A stretch of DNA of 64,000 bases from Planctomycetota bacterium. Lineage in GTDB: Bacteria; Planctomycetota; UBA1135; JACQFD01. The translations under genes and the position numbers were made by a program. The first letter of the stretch is position 1. Each line of letters starts with the position of its first letter. The notes beneath the pieces were generated by a model. The model searched no databases. It was not told the DNA's origin and saw only the letters and a list, made by a program, of their open reading frames with translations. The stretch is from contig JAEUHX010000058.1 of the NCBI GenBank assembly GCA_016792805.1, positions 264,228-328,227 on the forward strand. The letters run 5' to 3'. This document shows positions 28,429 to 36,919 of this stretch, piece by piece.

Positions 28429-29127
28429 ATGAATCGCCAAACCGACCCGCTGGCCCGCCTCGATTGGGATGCCCTGTCCCACGAGTACTTCGAAGATCGG
28501 CGCGGCCGATTCACGGCGGCTGAGCGGCGCCGAGTCCTCGAGACGGGGATAGCGGCGGTTGCTGCGATGGAGCGGATTCGCGAGGCAGCACAGATCGAGG
28601 GTGCGCGAGGAACGACGCTCGTCGTCGGCGTTGGGATTGCTGAGGTTCCGTTGCTTGTGGCGCAGGCGCGCAGCGGCCGGCGCGTCGTCGCGTGGACGCG
28701 CCGGGCGCGAGAGGCCCGGATCCTCGCCGAGTTCTGCGCACAGGGCACCCCCGCAGCGCAGTTACAGATCGTAGCTGCCGACGCCGGGCGCGCGCCGATT
28801 CCCTCTGGCATCGATCATTTGTGGATCGTCAGCGTGCTCAATGATCCGACGGAGTTCCCCGCTCTCCACGACTTCTACTACCAGCGGGCGCAGCCGCGCA
28901 CCTTCTCGGGATCACAATTCGATGCCGACCGACGGCGCGCACGGGCGCTGATGGGCCGATTGGTGGCTCGCTTGGCGCCGCGGGCTATGGTGACGCTGAG
29001 CGACGACGCTTGGCCGTGGCTCGAAGAGGCGGCGGAAGCAACAAAACGCACGATCGAAGCGACGGAGCGGCTCTGGCGCGCTCCGCTGACGCGGGATCCG
29101 GTGCGCATCGCGGTCGTCCGGCGCTGA
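28429..29127 (+). CDS. Hypothetical protein, possible Rossmann/methyltransferase-like fold
   Basis: This 232-residue protein starts at ATG 28429; a longer frame overlaps the divergent Rieske gene. A glycine-rich strand-loop, TTLVVGVGIAEVPLL, followed by an acidic/basic strand and FCAQGTPAAQLQIVAADAG, is compatible with a SAM-dependent methyltransferase or another Rossmann fold, but no diagnostic motif is clear. No signal peptide. Function not recognised. Confidence 0.55.
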   Translation: MNRQTDPLARLDWDALSHEYFEDRRGRFTAAERRRVLETGIAAVAAMERIREAAQIEGARGTTLVVGVGIAEVPLLVAQARSGRRVVAWTRRAREARILAEFCAQGTPAAQLQIVAADAGRAPIPSGIDHLWIVSVLNDPTEFPALHDFYYQRAQPRTFSGSQFDADRRRARALMGRLVARLAPRAMVTLSDDAWPWLEEAAEATKRTIEATERLWRAPLTRDPVRIAVVRR

Positions 29128-29410
29128 CTGGGGCGGTGCGAGGAGCTCGACTCCGCGGCGCCCCCGTCGAACACGGTCACGATGGCGCCGCTCGCAACCG
29201 AAGTTCTCCTCGCCCTGCAGACTTCCATCACACATCTTCGCGCCGATCAACTCGGGTATCGGCCGCTGGCACAGAAAGCTGCCATCCCGCGGGAGCCAAA
29301 AGTTGGATTCGACGCCCCGCACCCTTCGCACGGGAAGCAGCAGACCGATCCGCAGGGCGGGCGACCAGACGGCGGCGCTCGCAGTGTGCAGCATCGGTGC
29401 AAGCACCTGG

Positions 29411-29574
29411 CAGGCTGTTGAAAAAGCTGCTTTCGAGCGATTCGAAATTCACTTTTCTCGCGATCGAGGAAAGAAGCGTGAGGGTAGCTAAGAGTTGCGT
29501 TGAACGCGGCTCGGCGAGGAGATCGCGAAGGGGTGAACAAGAAGCGCCGGAGTGAGCTTTTCAACGATCTGCTG
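29411..29574 (+). repeat. Dispersed MITE-like repeat, copy D (both ends present)
   Basis: This is the most complete copy. The left end reads caggctgttgaaaaagct and the right end reads gcttttcaacgatctgctg, which are imperfect inverted repeats of each other. In between are tttcgagcgattcg, cacttttctcgcgatcgagg and ggctcggcgaggagatcgcg, shared in part with copies A-C. The length of ~164 bases, the lack of an open frame and the terminal inverted repeats fit a small non-autonomous mobile element. Confidence 0.65.
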
Positions 29575-30196
29575 CACCGCCTGCTTCGGCACCACTTCGG
29601 CAGTCATTGCTCAGATCCGCTGCGTGGATACAGCGTCGGTGTTGAGCAGCGACCCCTTCGGCAAGTTCCCGCCGAAGGGGTAACGCCTACCGCGCCCACC
29701 TCTCCGACGCCGATCCCACTTGGGGCGGTGATCGCACAAAAACGCAGCTGAGCTGCCGCTTCGCCGCCATGGACCGGTTCAGCCTTTATGTGACGAAGGC
29801 GCGCCGGTGGTGCCTCGACGCCGCTGAAAGCTATCTTCAAGAACTGCACGGAGCGAATCCTCCTGGTTTTTGTTATCTGATCAATCTCGCGTCCATCGAC
29901 GCCGCCCGAAGCGTGCAGGAGACCTGTCTACCCGGTTCGCCGACGGCATTGCGTAGAGCAACGCCTCCACTTCTGCGAAAGGCGCCGCACCGGGTTTTCG
30001 CACGGGAGTTTCCAAACCCTCCTCCGCTGGCGAAGCCTCCCACGGCAGCACGATGACGCGGCTCCAGGGGCAGCCGATCCCCAAAAGCTACAGAGACTGG
30101 AACACGAGCTGGCCCCAGAATGGATGGGAGATCTCGGAATGCCAGCGCGCCTACCATGCGGCGCAGGAAGGAACCTGCCCCTGGCCGATGCAATCG
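29575..30196. other. Stretch without a recognisable gene, with one hairpin
   Basis: Short open frames exist on both strands (for example 29769-30056 plus and 29873-30193 minus), but none resembles a known family and each overlaps others. A 10-bp perfect hairpin (arms 29653-29662 and 29671-29680, loop of 8) is the only clear structure and could be a terminator. The 283 bases between 29128 and 29410 likewise show nothing. The region may be decayed coding sequence. Confidence 0.4.
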
Positions 30197-30400
30197 TCAG
30201 TGACTGCAGCTCGGACTCCGCCGGAACGACGGTGGTTCCTTCTTTTGGCCCAAGGGGCACCTGGAAAAGCTGAATGCCGTAGAGAGCGGGCAGCTGACGA
30301 GCAGCCCCGCCACGAGCGGCACGAGGCCGACGAGGCCCCAGAGCGTCTTCGAGCCAACAAATACGAGCGACAGAAGACCGAGAACGAGAACGACGCGCAC
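30197..30400 (-). CDS. DUF2892 small inner-membrane protein, start unclear
   Basis: This 67-residue frame from GTG 30400 encodes two membrane helices of the DUF2892 (YgaP C-terminal-like) family: VVLVLGLLSLVFVGSKTLWGLVGLVPLVAGLL followed by a CPL...CPLG ending. Family members normally begin with a DRIVRVVLG-type segment. That segment is present just upstream in frame (LNKHALDRVVRVV), but there is no start codon for it; an ATG exists one base out of frame. The gene may have lost its start by a one-base frameshift, or may start at the GTG. Confidence 0.5.
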   Translation of the reverse strand: MRVVLVLGLLSLVFVGSKTLWGLVGLVPLVAGLLVSCPLSTAFSFSRCPLGQKKEPPSFRRSPSCSH

Positions 30401-30564
30401 GACCCGATCGAGGGCGTGTTTATTGAGTCATAGAGATGGCATTGCAGTTCGTGGAATGGGATCCAGTTCACTCCAGCGATATGCAACCGGCGAGCCATGG
30501 AAGGCCCTTCGCAGAGTGCGGGGAGCGGCCCCCGATGGGCGGGGCGGTGTTCCTGAGCGCGCCG

Positions 30565-31539
30565 TCAACGGCGGTAAAGCTGACCGTCCGGCGTTCGGAC
30601 CACCGCCTCGCGTACGGTGGGCATCGCCGGCAGCAGCCCCGGCCCACCGACCGATAGCGCCGACGCCCACGCGTCGGCGAGCGCCCCCTGCTCGGCCACA
30701 ACCGTCGCCGTGCACGGCGCGCGATGGCCGAGCCCCGTGCGCGGATCGATCAGATGCGCATAGGCGACTCCCTCCAAGATCACATTTTGTTCGCCATCGC
30801 CTGATGTCGAAATCGTGCAATTTTCTATCTGTAATACGCGTCCCGGCTCCGGCGATCCGTCGCCGAGCAGAATCCGCCAGCCCGGCTCGCCGGGGGGAGC
30901 ATCACCACAGGCGATGTCGCCTGCGAGCGCCACCATGGCGTGAGGCAAGCCGATCTCCCGCAGGCGCAGCAGGGCGGCGTGCGCCCCCAACCCCTTGCCG
31001 ATCCCGCCGAAGTCGAGCGCCATCCCCGGCAGCCGGAGCGACACCGCGCCCGCATCTCGATCGATCTGTAGCTTCTCCCAGCCGACGAGCGCCCGCGCTC
31101 GAGCCAGCTCCTCGCTGCTCGGAAGGGCACCGAGCCGCCGAGCCCGGCGCCATAATTGAACGCACGGCGCGATCGTGGGGTCGAACGCGCCGTTCGATGC
31201 GGCCGCCACCGCCTTCGCCGCGTCTGCCGCATACAAGAAATCGGAACTCACAGAAACCCAGCCGAGGCCGGCCATGGCCGCTACGCGGGCGGGTTCTCCG
31301 GCGACGCGATAATCGCTCAGCGCCTGCTCGATCTCTTCGATGCGCGCGTAGGCCGCCTGGGCGGCGCCTTCGGCCTGCGTCCTCCCGGACGCATACAACA
31401 CAACATGGGCTTCGACGCCCATGGCGAGGCGCACGAACTCGAATCGAGCGAGTCCCTTGTCAGCCGGTGGCCGCGCGGCGCACCCGCCGATCAGCAGCGC
31501 CGCCCAGAGGGTTCGCACGCGGAAATCCATGGCGCGCAT
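30565..31539 (-). CDS. apbE: FAD:protein FMN transferase (ApbE-like lipoprotein)
   Basis: This 324-residue protein starts with a lipoprotein-like signal (LWAALLIGGC). It shows the ApbE core: ALSDYR near the N-terminus, GAFDPTIAPCVQLWRRA, the conserved glycine loop DFGGIGKGLGAH, the IDPRTG motif (HLIDPRTGLGH) and the metal-site Asp in ADAWASAL. ApbE transfers FMN from FAD to a Thr of partner proteins such as Rnf/Nqr subunits or flavoprotein reductases. No partner with an obvious flavinylation site is adjacent. It is divergent from the FGE-fold gene at 31626. Confidence 0.85.
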   Translation of the reverse strand: MRAMDFRVRTLWAALLIGGCAARPPADKGLARFEFVRLAMGVEAHVVLYASGRTQAEGAAQAAYARIEEIEQALSDYRVAGEPARVAAMAGLGWVSVSSDFLYAADAAKAVAAASNGAFDPTIAPCVQLWRRARRLGALPSSEELARARALVGWEKLQIDRDAGAVSLRLPGMALDFGGIGKGLGAHAALLRLREIGLPHAMVALAGDIACGDAPPGEPGWRILLGDGSPEPGRVLQIENCTISTSGDGEQNVILEGVAYAHLIDPRTGLGHRAPCTATVVAEQGALADAWASALSVGGPGLLPAMPTVREAVVRTPDGQLYRR

Positions 31540-31625
31540 CCTGCGCCGCCGCTGCGCGCGCCGCGAGCCGGCGCAGCCGAGATCTCTCCTTGGCGGCGGC
31601 GCACTCGCGGGGCCAGAATCGGCGG

Positions 31626-32540
31626 ATGCCTCGATTCGTTTGCGCCCTTTCGCTCTCGGCCAGCGCGCTCCTCGCCGGAGCCTGGGTCGCCGCCCAGGAC
31701 AAGCCTCCTGCCCAAAGCGCGCCCCAGGGAGGCCCGGCGCGCGCCGAGGGCGGCGTTTTTCCCGCGGGCGGCTCGCTCGCCCCCTTCGAGATCGCCGTGC
31801 CGAGCGCCGCAGTAAAAGTAACGATGGTGCCGATCCCAGGCCAAGAAGTGGAAGTGGCGGATCCGACCGCGCCGGAACAAAAAAAGAAGCTGGAGGTTGG
31901 GCCGTTCTGGATCTCGAAGACGGAAGTCCCGTGGGAAGTGTTCGATGTATTTGTGTATCGTATGGAACTCGAGGATTCGTCGGCCGCCGCGGGCCCCGAC
32001 GGCGTGAGCCGCCCGTCGCGCCCGTACCTGCCTCCCGATCGGGGATTCGGGCATGCAGGATACGCCGCCATCAGCTTCTCCTTCCACAGTGCACAGAAAT
32101 TCTGCGAGTGGCTGAGCGTGAAGTCGGGCCGTAAGCTGGGCGTTCCCACAGAAGCGCAATGGGTGGCGGCGCTCGATCCTGCAGAGCGCGCCGTCTACGG
32201 CGGCGATCTCGGGACGAAGGAGGCGCTGCTCGGTCGCGCCTGGTACAAGGATAATTGCCAGGGAAAGCCCGAAGCAGTGGGGACGAAGCCCGCCAACACG
32301 CACGGAGTTCACGACCTGCTGGGCAACGTCGCCGATTTCTGTACAGATCTCACCGGCAAGCCGGTGGCGCTCGGCGGCTCATGGCGAGATTCGTTGGACA
32401 AGCTCCCCGCAAAGATGCGCGCCTACCAGACCTCCGCCTGGAACGCGAGCGATCCCAATATTCCGAGAAGCACCTGGTGGCTTACGGATTGTGATTTCGT
32501 AGGCGTGCGCATCGTTTGCACGCCCGATCCCACAAAGTAA
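31626..32540 (+). CDS. Secreted FGE/SUMF1-fold protein
   Basis: This 304-residue protein has a signal peptide (CALSLSASALLAGAWVAAQ) and a formylglycine-generating-enzyme-sulfatase domain: VGPFWISKTEVPWEVFDVF, ISFHSAQKFCEWLS-like sequence, PTEAQWVAAL, DLLGNVADFC and ALGGSW. The C-terminus (STWWLTDCDFVGVRIV) lacks the usual Cys pair of active formylglycine enzymes, so a binding role is possible. ATG 31626 was chosen because upstream frame sequence is antisense to ApbE. It is followed by two exported oxidoreductases. Confidence 0.75.
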   Translation: MPRFVCALSLSASALLAGAWVAAQDKPPAQSAPQGGPARAEGGVFPAGGSLAPFEIAVPSAAVKVTMVPIPGQEVEVADPTAPEQKKKLEVGPFWISKTEVPWEVFDVFVYRMELEDSSAAAGPDGVSRPSRPYLPPDRGFGHAGYAAISFSFHSAQKFCEWLSVKSGRKLGVPTEAQWVAALDPAERAVYGGDLGTKEALLGRAWYKDNCQGKPEAVGTKPANTHGVHDLLGNVADFCTDLTGKPVALGGSWRDSLDKLPAKMRAYQTSAWNASDPNIPRSTWWLTDCDFVGVRIVCTPDPTK

Positions 32541-32583
32541 GAACTCGATTCGCAGCACCTCCTCACAAAACCCTCCAGACCCG

Positions 32584-33924
32584 ATGTCGCGACTCTCCCG
32601 CCTTCGCCGCCGTGCCGTCTCCCGCCGCCAATTCGTCGCCGGCTCCGCTGCCGCCGCCGCATCCTCGGCCCTCGTCGGATGCGCGGCCCCGCCCGCGGCT
32701 CCGATGAGCGCTCCCGCCGGCGCCCATGCGCGCGGCGAAGAGCGCATTCGGGTGGGTCTCATCGGCTGTGGCGGACGCGGCACTGGCGCGGCATCCCAAG
32801 CGCTCCATGCCGATCCGGCCACGGTGCTCGTGGCGGCGGGCGATGTGTTCATGGATCGCGTGGAGAGTTCTCTGAAGCACCTCTCCGAGGACGAAGAGAT
32901 CAAGGGGCGCGTGCAGGTGGCGCCGGAGATGCGATTCTCTGGATTTGATGCATACAAAAAAGTGATCGAGCAGTGCGACGTCGTGCTGCTTGCCGCGACG
33001 CCCCATTTTAGGCCCGACCACCTGCGCGCCGCCGTTGAAGCAGGAAAGCACATTTTCTGCGAGAAGCCCGTGGCGGTGGACGCGACGGGAATTCGCAGCG
33101 TGCTCGCGAGCGCCGAGATGGCGCGGCAAAAGGGGCTTTCCCTCGTCTGCGGATTCTGCTGGCGCTACGCCGACGCCGACAAGGAGACCTATGCGCGCAT
33201 CCACGACGGCGCCATCGGTCAGGTGGTCAACATGAATACGTATTACTTAACGGGGAACCTCGGCCTCAAGCCGCGGAAGCCTGAGTGGAGCGACATGGAG
33301 TACCAGCTCCGGAATTGGTATTACTACACTTGGCTCTCGGGCGATCACATCGTCGAGCAGGCGGTCCACAGCATCGACAAGATCTCGTGGGCCATGCAGA
33401 ACGCCGTGCCGACGCGGGCCATCGCGATAGGCGGACGCCAAGTGCGCACCGATCCCGCCTACGGGCATGTCTTCGACCACTTCGGCGTCGTGTACGAATT
33501 CAAGAATGGTGCGCGCGCCACGCACATGTGCCGGCAGACCGAAGGCTGCTACTCCGACAACACTGATTACATCCTGGGCACGAAAGGCTCCGCCGCGATC
33601 AACTCTTGGGGCCCCGACGAGGTCTTCCGCGATCATTCGGGAAAGGCGTACTGGAAATGGGACGGCGAGCGCCACGACATGTATCAAAACGAGCACGATT
33701 TCCTGTTCCGTTCGATCCGCGCGCGCGACGGCCATAACGACGGCGTCTGGATGGCGAATAGCTGCATGATGGCCATCATGGGCCGCATGTCGGCCTACAC
33801 GGGGCAGGCGGTGACCTGGGAGCAGGCCCTCAGTTCCAAGGAGGATCTGCGCCCCGCGAAGTATGAATTCGGCCCGCTTCCCACTCCGCCCGTCGCGGTT
33901 CCCGGCCGCGTCAAGCTCACTTGA
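32584..33924 (+). CDS. Tat-exported Gfo/Idh/MocA oxidoreductase
   Basis: This 446-residue protein has a twin-arginine signal (RRRAVSRRQFVAG) that ends in a lipobox-like LVGC, so it may be a Tat lipoprotein. The NAD(P)-binding Rossmann motif is VGLIGCGGRGTGA and the family motif EKPVAVD is present. The C-terminal domain is of the GFO_IDH_MocA type. Such proteins oxidise or isomerise sugars or inositols. It precedes a paralogue (33939) with 14 bases between stop and start, and both share the WSDMEYQLRNW/WSEMEWQLRNW segment, implying duplication. Confidence 0.85.
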   Translation: MSRLSRLRRRAVSRRQFVAGSAAAAASSALVGCAAPPAAPMSAPAGAHARGEERIRVGLIGCGGRGTGAASQALHADPATVLVAAGDVFMDRVESSLKHLSEDEEIKGRVQVAPEMRFSGFDAYKKVIEQCDVVLLAATPHFRPDHLRAAVEAGKHIFCEKPVAVDATGIRSVLASAEMARQKGLSLVCGFCWRYADADKETYARIHDGAIGQVVNMNTYYLTGNLGLKPRKPEWSDMEYQLRNWYYYTWLSGDHIVEQAVHSIDKISWAMQNAVPTRAIAIGGRQVRTDPAYGHVFDHFGVVYEFKNGARATHMCRQTEGCYSDNTDYILGTKGSAAINSWGPDEVFRDHSGKAYWKWDGERHDMYQNEHDFLFRSIRARDGHNDGVWMANSCMMAIMGRMSAYTGQAVTWEQALSSKEDLRPAKYEFGPLPTPPVAVPGRVKLT

Positions 33925-33938
33925 TCGGGGGCACGACC

Positions 33939-35213
33939 ATGACGTCCCAGGAAATGACTCGGCGAGCATTTATGAGTTCCGCCACGGGCGCAGCGATTGC
34001 CGCGGCATCCGCGGAAAGCGTCGCGCGCGCAGCGTGGGCCGGAAATGTGGGCCCACTGCGCTATGGCATCATCGGCTGCGGAGGGCGGGGCACGGGCGCA
34101 GCCGTCGACGCCTTGAATGCGTCGCCCGACGTGGTTGTGACGGCGCTCGCGGACGTCTTCTCCGATCGGCTCGCGAGCTGCAGGGCCGAGCTGGAGAAGC
34201 ATGGCGGGCGGGCGAAGGTCTCCGACGACCGATGCTACTCCGGTTTCGATGCGTATCAGAAGCTGCTCGCGACGGACGTCGACGTCGTCGTTCTGGCGAC
34301 ATCCCCACATTTCCGCCCGATGCACTTCGAAGCTGCGATCGCCGCAGGAAAACACGTATTTGTAGAGAAGCCTGTCGGCGTCGATCCTGTGGGAATTCGC
34401 CGCGTGCTGGCGGCCGGTGAGGTGGCGGAGCAGCGAAAGCTCTGCGTCGTGGCGGGCACGCAGCGCCGCCACCAGGCATGCTATCGGGAGGCGATCGCCC
34501 GCGTGCGAGACGGCGCGATCGGTGAGGTGATCGCCGCGCGCTGCCGTTGGAACATGGGTGAACTCTGGGTCAAGCCGCCGCAGCCGGAGTGGAGTGAAAT
34601 GGAGTGGCAGCTCCGCAATTGGCTTTATTTCACGTGGCTCTCAGGTGACCACATCGTCGAGCAGCATGTTCACAATCTCGACGTGGTGAACTGGGTCGTC
34701 GGACGCGCTCCGGTCCGCGCCGTCGGCATGGGCGGGCGGCAGGTCCGTACGCATGCGCACTACGGAAATGTCTTCGATCATTTCGCCGTTCAGTACGATT
34801 ACGGGAACGGCGTGATGCTCGCCTCCTATTGCCACCAGACTGCCGGCTGCGACGGTGCCGTGGACGAAACGATCTACGGCACCAAGGGAAAGCTCCAGAC
34901 GACGCACGGGCGCGCAGAGATCACCGGATCTGTAAAGTGGTCGATGGAGGACCCCGAGGGGCACAATCCTTATGTGCAAGAGCATATCGACCTCGTGGAG
35001 GCGATTCGCTCCGGACGTCCGGTCAATGAAACGCGCGCTGTCGCCGAATCGACGCTGACGGCGATCCTCGGCCGCATGTCGGCCTACACCGGGCGCGCGC
35101 TTAGTTGGGAACAGGTCCTCGCCTCAAAGCTCGACCTCTCGCCGGCCAAGTACGAGATGGGAAAGGCCCCGCTCATCGAGGTCGCCGTCCCGGGCAAGAC
35201 GGCGTTTGTGTAG
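33939..35213 (+). CDS. Tat-exported Gfo/Idh/MocA oxidoreductase, paralogue
   Basis: This 424-residue protein starts at ATG 33939 with a Tat-like signal (MTRRAFMSSATGAAIAAASA). The Rossmann motif is YGIIGCGGRGTGAA, and EKPVGVD and WLSGDHIVEQHVHNLDVVNW follow. It is clearly similar to the preceding gene along its length. Substrate unknown. Confidence 0.85.
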   Translation: MTSQEMTRRAFMSSATGAAIAAASAESVARAAWAGNVGPLRYGIIGCGGRGTGAAVDALNASPDVVVTALADVFSDRLASCRAELEKHGGRAKVSDDRCYSGFDAYQKLLATDVDVVVLATSPHFRPMHFEAAIAAGKHVFVEKPVGVDPVGIRRVLAAGEVAEQRKLCVVAGTQRRHQACYREAIARVRDGAIGEVIAARCRWNMGELWVKPPQPEWSEMEWQLRNWLYFTWLSGDHIVEQHVHNLDVVNWVVGRAPVRAVGMGGRQVRTHAHYGNVFDHFAVQYDYGNGVMLASYCHQTAGCDGAVDETIYGTKGKLQTTHGRAEITGSVKWSMEDPEGHNPYVQEHIDLVEAIRSGRPVNETRAVAESTLTAILGRMSAYTGRALSWEQVLASKLDLSPAKYEMGKAPLIEVAVPGKTAFV

Positions 35214-35220
35214 CTGCAGC

Positions 35221-36153
35221 TCACGTCGGCGCGGCTGAGTCCGCGACAGCTACGAAGCGTTCGTAGCATTCGCCGCACGCGCCGTCGCCGGGAGACCACT
35301 TGGCAAAGCGAGACTGGATAAGGTCGCGAATGTCGGGTCGACCGGACCACACATCGGCGCTCGCCCAAACATGTGTTGGAAACCGGCAAAGCGGGCATGG
35401 CGTTCCGGGAGCCCGCGAGCCGTGCTCCTCGGCGAGACTCGCGCGGGGATCGCATGCCGCCCCATAGAGCTGAAGATGCGACAAAGCCGCCGAGTTCCAA
35501 AGCCACTCGAACGCTCGCTCGAAGTAGCCAGATCCGAGGAAACCGAATCCCTTACCGAAGAGTGAGAACCATTCATCTTTTGGCCGCAGGCCGCGGAGGC
35601 CCCGGCGAGCGAGCCGCCCGTCGGCATGGGTCTCCCATAAGAGACGATAGCGCTCCCGCGCCGGCCCCGAGGGAAAGCTGCACTCCCGTGCTCCCGAGAA
35701 ACCCGCACTCAGCAGGTCGGACACGAGCTGGAACTCATGGAGCAGGAATCCTTCGAGGCAGTCGAATTCGGCGTATCTTTGAGATCGTATCCGAGTAACT
35801 ACAGAAAGGATCTCAGCCGAACCCGCCGAAGGGCGCATTCCCATCAAGTCGGCTCCTTCCTCGTGGGCCGACAGGACGCCATGCACAAAAATACGCTCAA
35901 GCCGGCTTGACTGAAGTCCGAGCTGGGAGGCCGCCTCGACGACGGGACGGTCAAGTCTCAGTCGCGAGAACCAAGCAGCGTGCACGGCCCGCGACTGGCG
36001 ATCGCGAGCTTCGCCAGGCGGCTCGCCATATGCAGCATCGAGCTCCCGGTGAAAACTCCGAACGAGGCGGCTCTCGCCGCGGCCACTGCGACGCCACATT
36101 TCCGAGAAGACGACAGCCTCGACAAAGCCGGCATCGAACTCAATTTTCGCCAT
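35221..36153 (-). CDS. Protein of unknown function with C-terminal CxxC pair, last gene of Nxr-like operon
   Basis: This 310-residue protein from ATG 36153 overlaps the 3' end of the TorD-like gene by 14 bases, which indicates translational coupling. The first ~220 residues look helical. Near the C-terminus are two CxxC motifs (TPCPLCRFPTHVW and GACGECYERF) that probably bind zinc or iron. I do not recognise the family; the layout (helical part plus two CxxC) recalls FdhE-type maturation proteins, but only loosely. The operon position suggests a role in assembly or quality control of the oxidoreductase. Confidence 0.65.
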   Translation of the reverse strand: MAKIEFDAGFVEAVVFSEMWRRSGRGESRLVRSFHRELDAAYGEPPGEARDRQSRAVHAAWFSRLRLDRPVVEAASQLGLQSSRLERIFVHGVLSAHEEGADLMGMRPSAGSAEILSVVTRIRSQRYAEFDCLEGFLLHEFQLVSDLLSAGFSGARECSFPSGPARERYRLLWETHADGRLARRGLRGLRPKDEWFSLFGKGFGFLGSGYFERAFEWLWNSAALSHLQLYGAACDPRASLAEEHGSRAPGTPCPLCRFPTHVWASADVWSGRPDIRDLIQSRFAKWSPGDGACGECYERFVAVADSAAPT

Positions 36154-36910
36154 GGTCTTCGCCGTTGGCCTCCGCGGCACTGGGGCGCAGCGCGCAGGAG
36201 ACGCATGCCGCATCCTCTGCAAAGCTCACCGTTCGGAGTGGGAGCGCGTCGTCTCCCGTTGCGATGTCGCGAGATCTGCACTCGATTTCAATGAGTGCTC
36301 GAAGCACCTGGCCGGCATGCCGGTAGATCCCCGAATCGCCGATGCTCGCGAGGCGACGAGTGAATGCGGGCGCAAACTGCGCAAGGTGGTCCGAGAGAAG
36401 CTTACACGTCGACTCCTCGCACGCTTCGACGAGCGGACCGTCGCCACCGAGCGTTGCTCGAGCTGCCTTGCAAGCCAAAAAATGTAAGAACTCCGCTTGA
36501 ACCGACACGTGGTCCGCACGTTCGGCCCCAGGTGACAACACGAGGCCGTGGGCGCGGTAGAAGGCGGAGAGATCAGCAATGCGATGGGGCTGAAGTAACC
36601 CATCCGCCTTCCCCCATTCCGACTCATAGGCCGGCACCGGCCCACGCACCGTGTGGCCGAAGCAACAGCCGTGCGAGTACTCAAGGGCGTCATCGGTGGA
36701 AGCGTTGAGCGTCTCATGCGCGGTCAGGATCGCCTCGCGGAGGCTCGCTCCTTCGAATCTCTGCGCGGCGTCGAGGGCGCGCGCCCACATCGGCTCGGAA
36801 CGAAGCTCCGCAAGCCCGTGCCGGTTGGGGTATCGGAGAAGCGCCGCCGCAAGGCGCCAGAGCGCAGCCCGATCGAGCGCCAGCTCAGCATTCCAGCTAT
36901 CGATAGACAT
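36140..36910 (-). CDS. TorD/NarJ-type chaperone of the Nxr-like complex
   Basis: This 256-residue helical protein matches the TorD/DmsD/NarJ chaperone superfamily. Typical blocks are YSHGCCFGHTVRGPVPAYESEWG and DHVSVQAEFLHFLACKAA. Such chaperones hold the catalytic subunit until the molybdenum cofactor is inserted and guard its Tat signal. It lies 9 bases after the beta-subunit gene in the same operon, as in type II DMSO-reductase family operons. Confidence 0.82.
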   Translation of the reverse strand: MSIDSWNAELALDRAALWRLAAALLRYPNRHGLAELRSEPMWARALDAAQRFEGASLREAILTAHETLNASTDDALEYSHGCCFGHTVRGPVPAYESEWGKADGLLQPHRIADLSAFYRAHGLVLSPGAERADHVSVQAEFLHFLACKAARATLGGDGPLVEACEESTCKLLSDHLAQFAPAFTRRLASIGDSGIYRHAGQVLRALIEIECRSRDIATGDDALPLRTVSFAEDAACVSCALRPSAAEANGEDHGEN

Positions 36911-36919
36911 GAGAACTCT

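Noticed and set aside
30423..31625. Long upstream extension of the FGE-fold gene frame
   Set aside because: It is rich in Arg/Pro/Ala, antisense to ApbE, and precedes a clear signal-peptide start at 31626.
31626..32540. Second FGE-fold gene as another DGR target
   Set aside because: Its 3' end has no match to the template repeat, so no VR is present.
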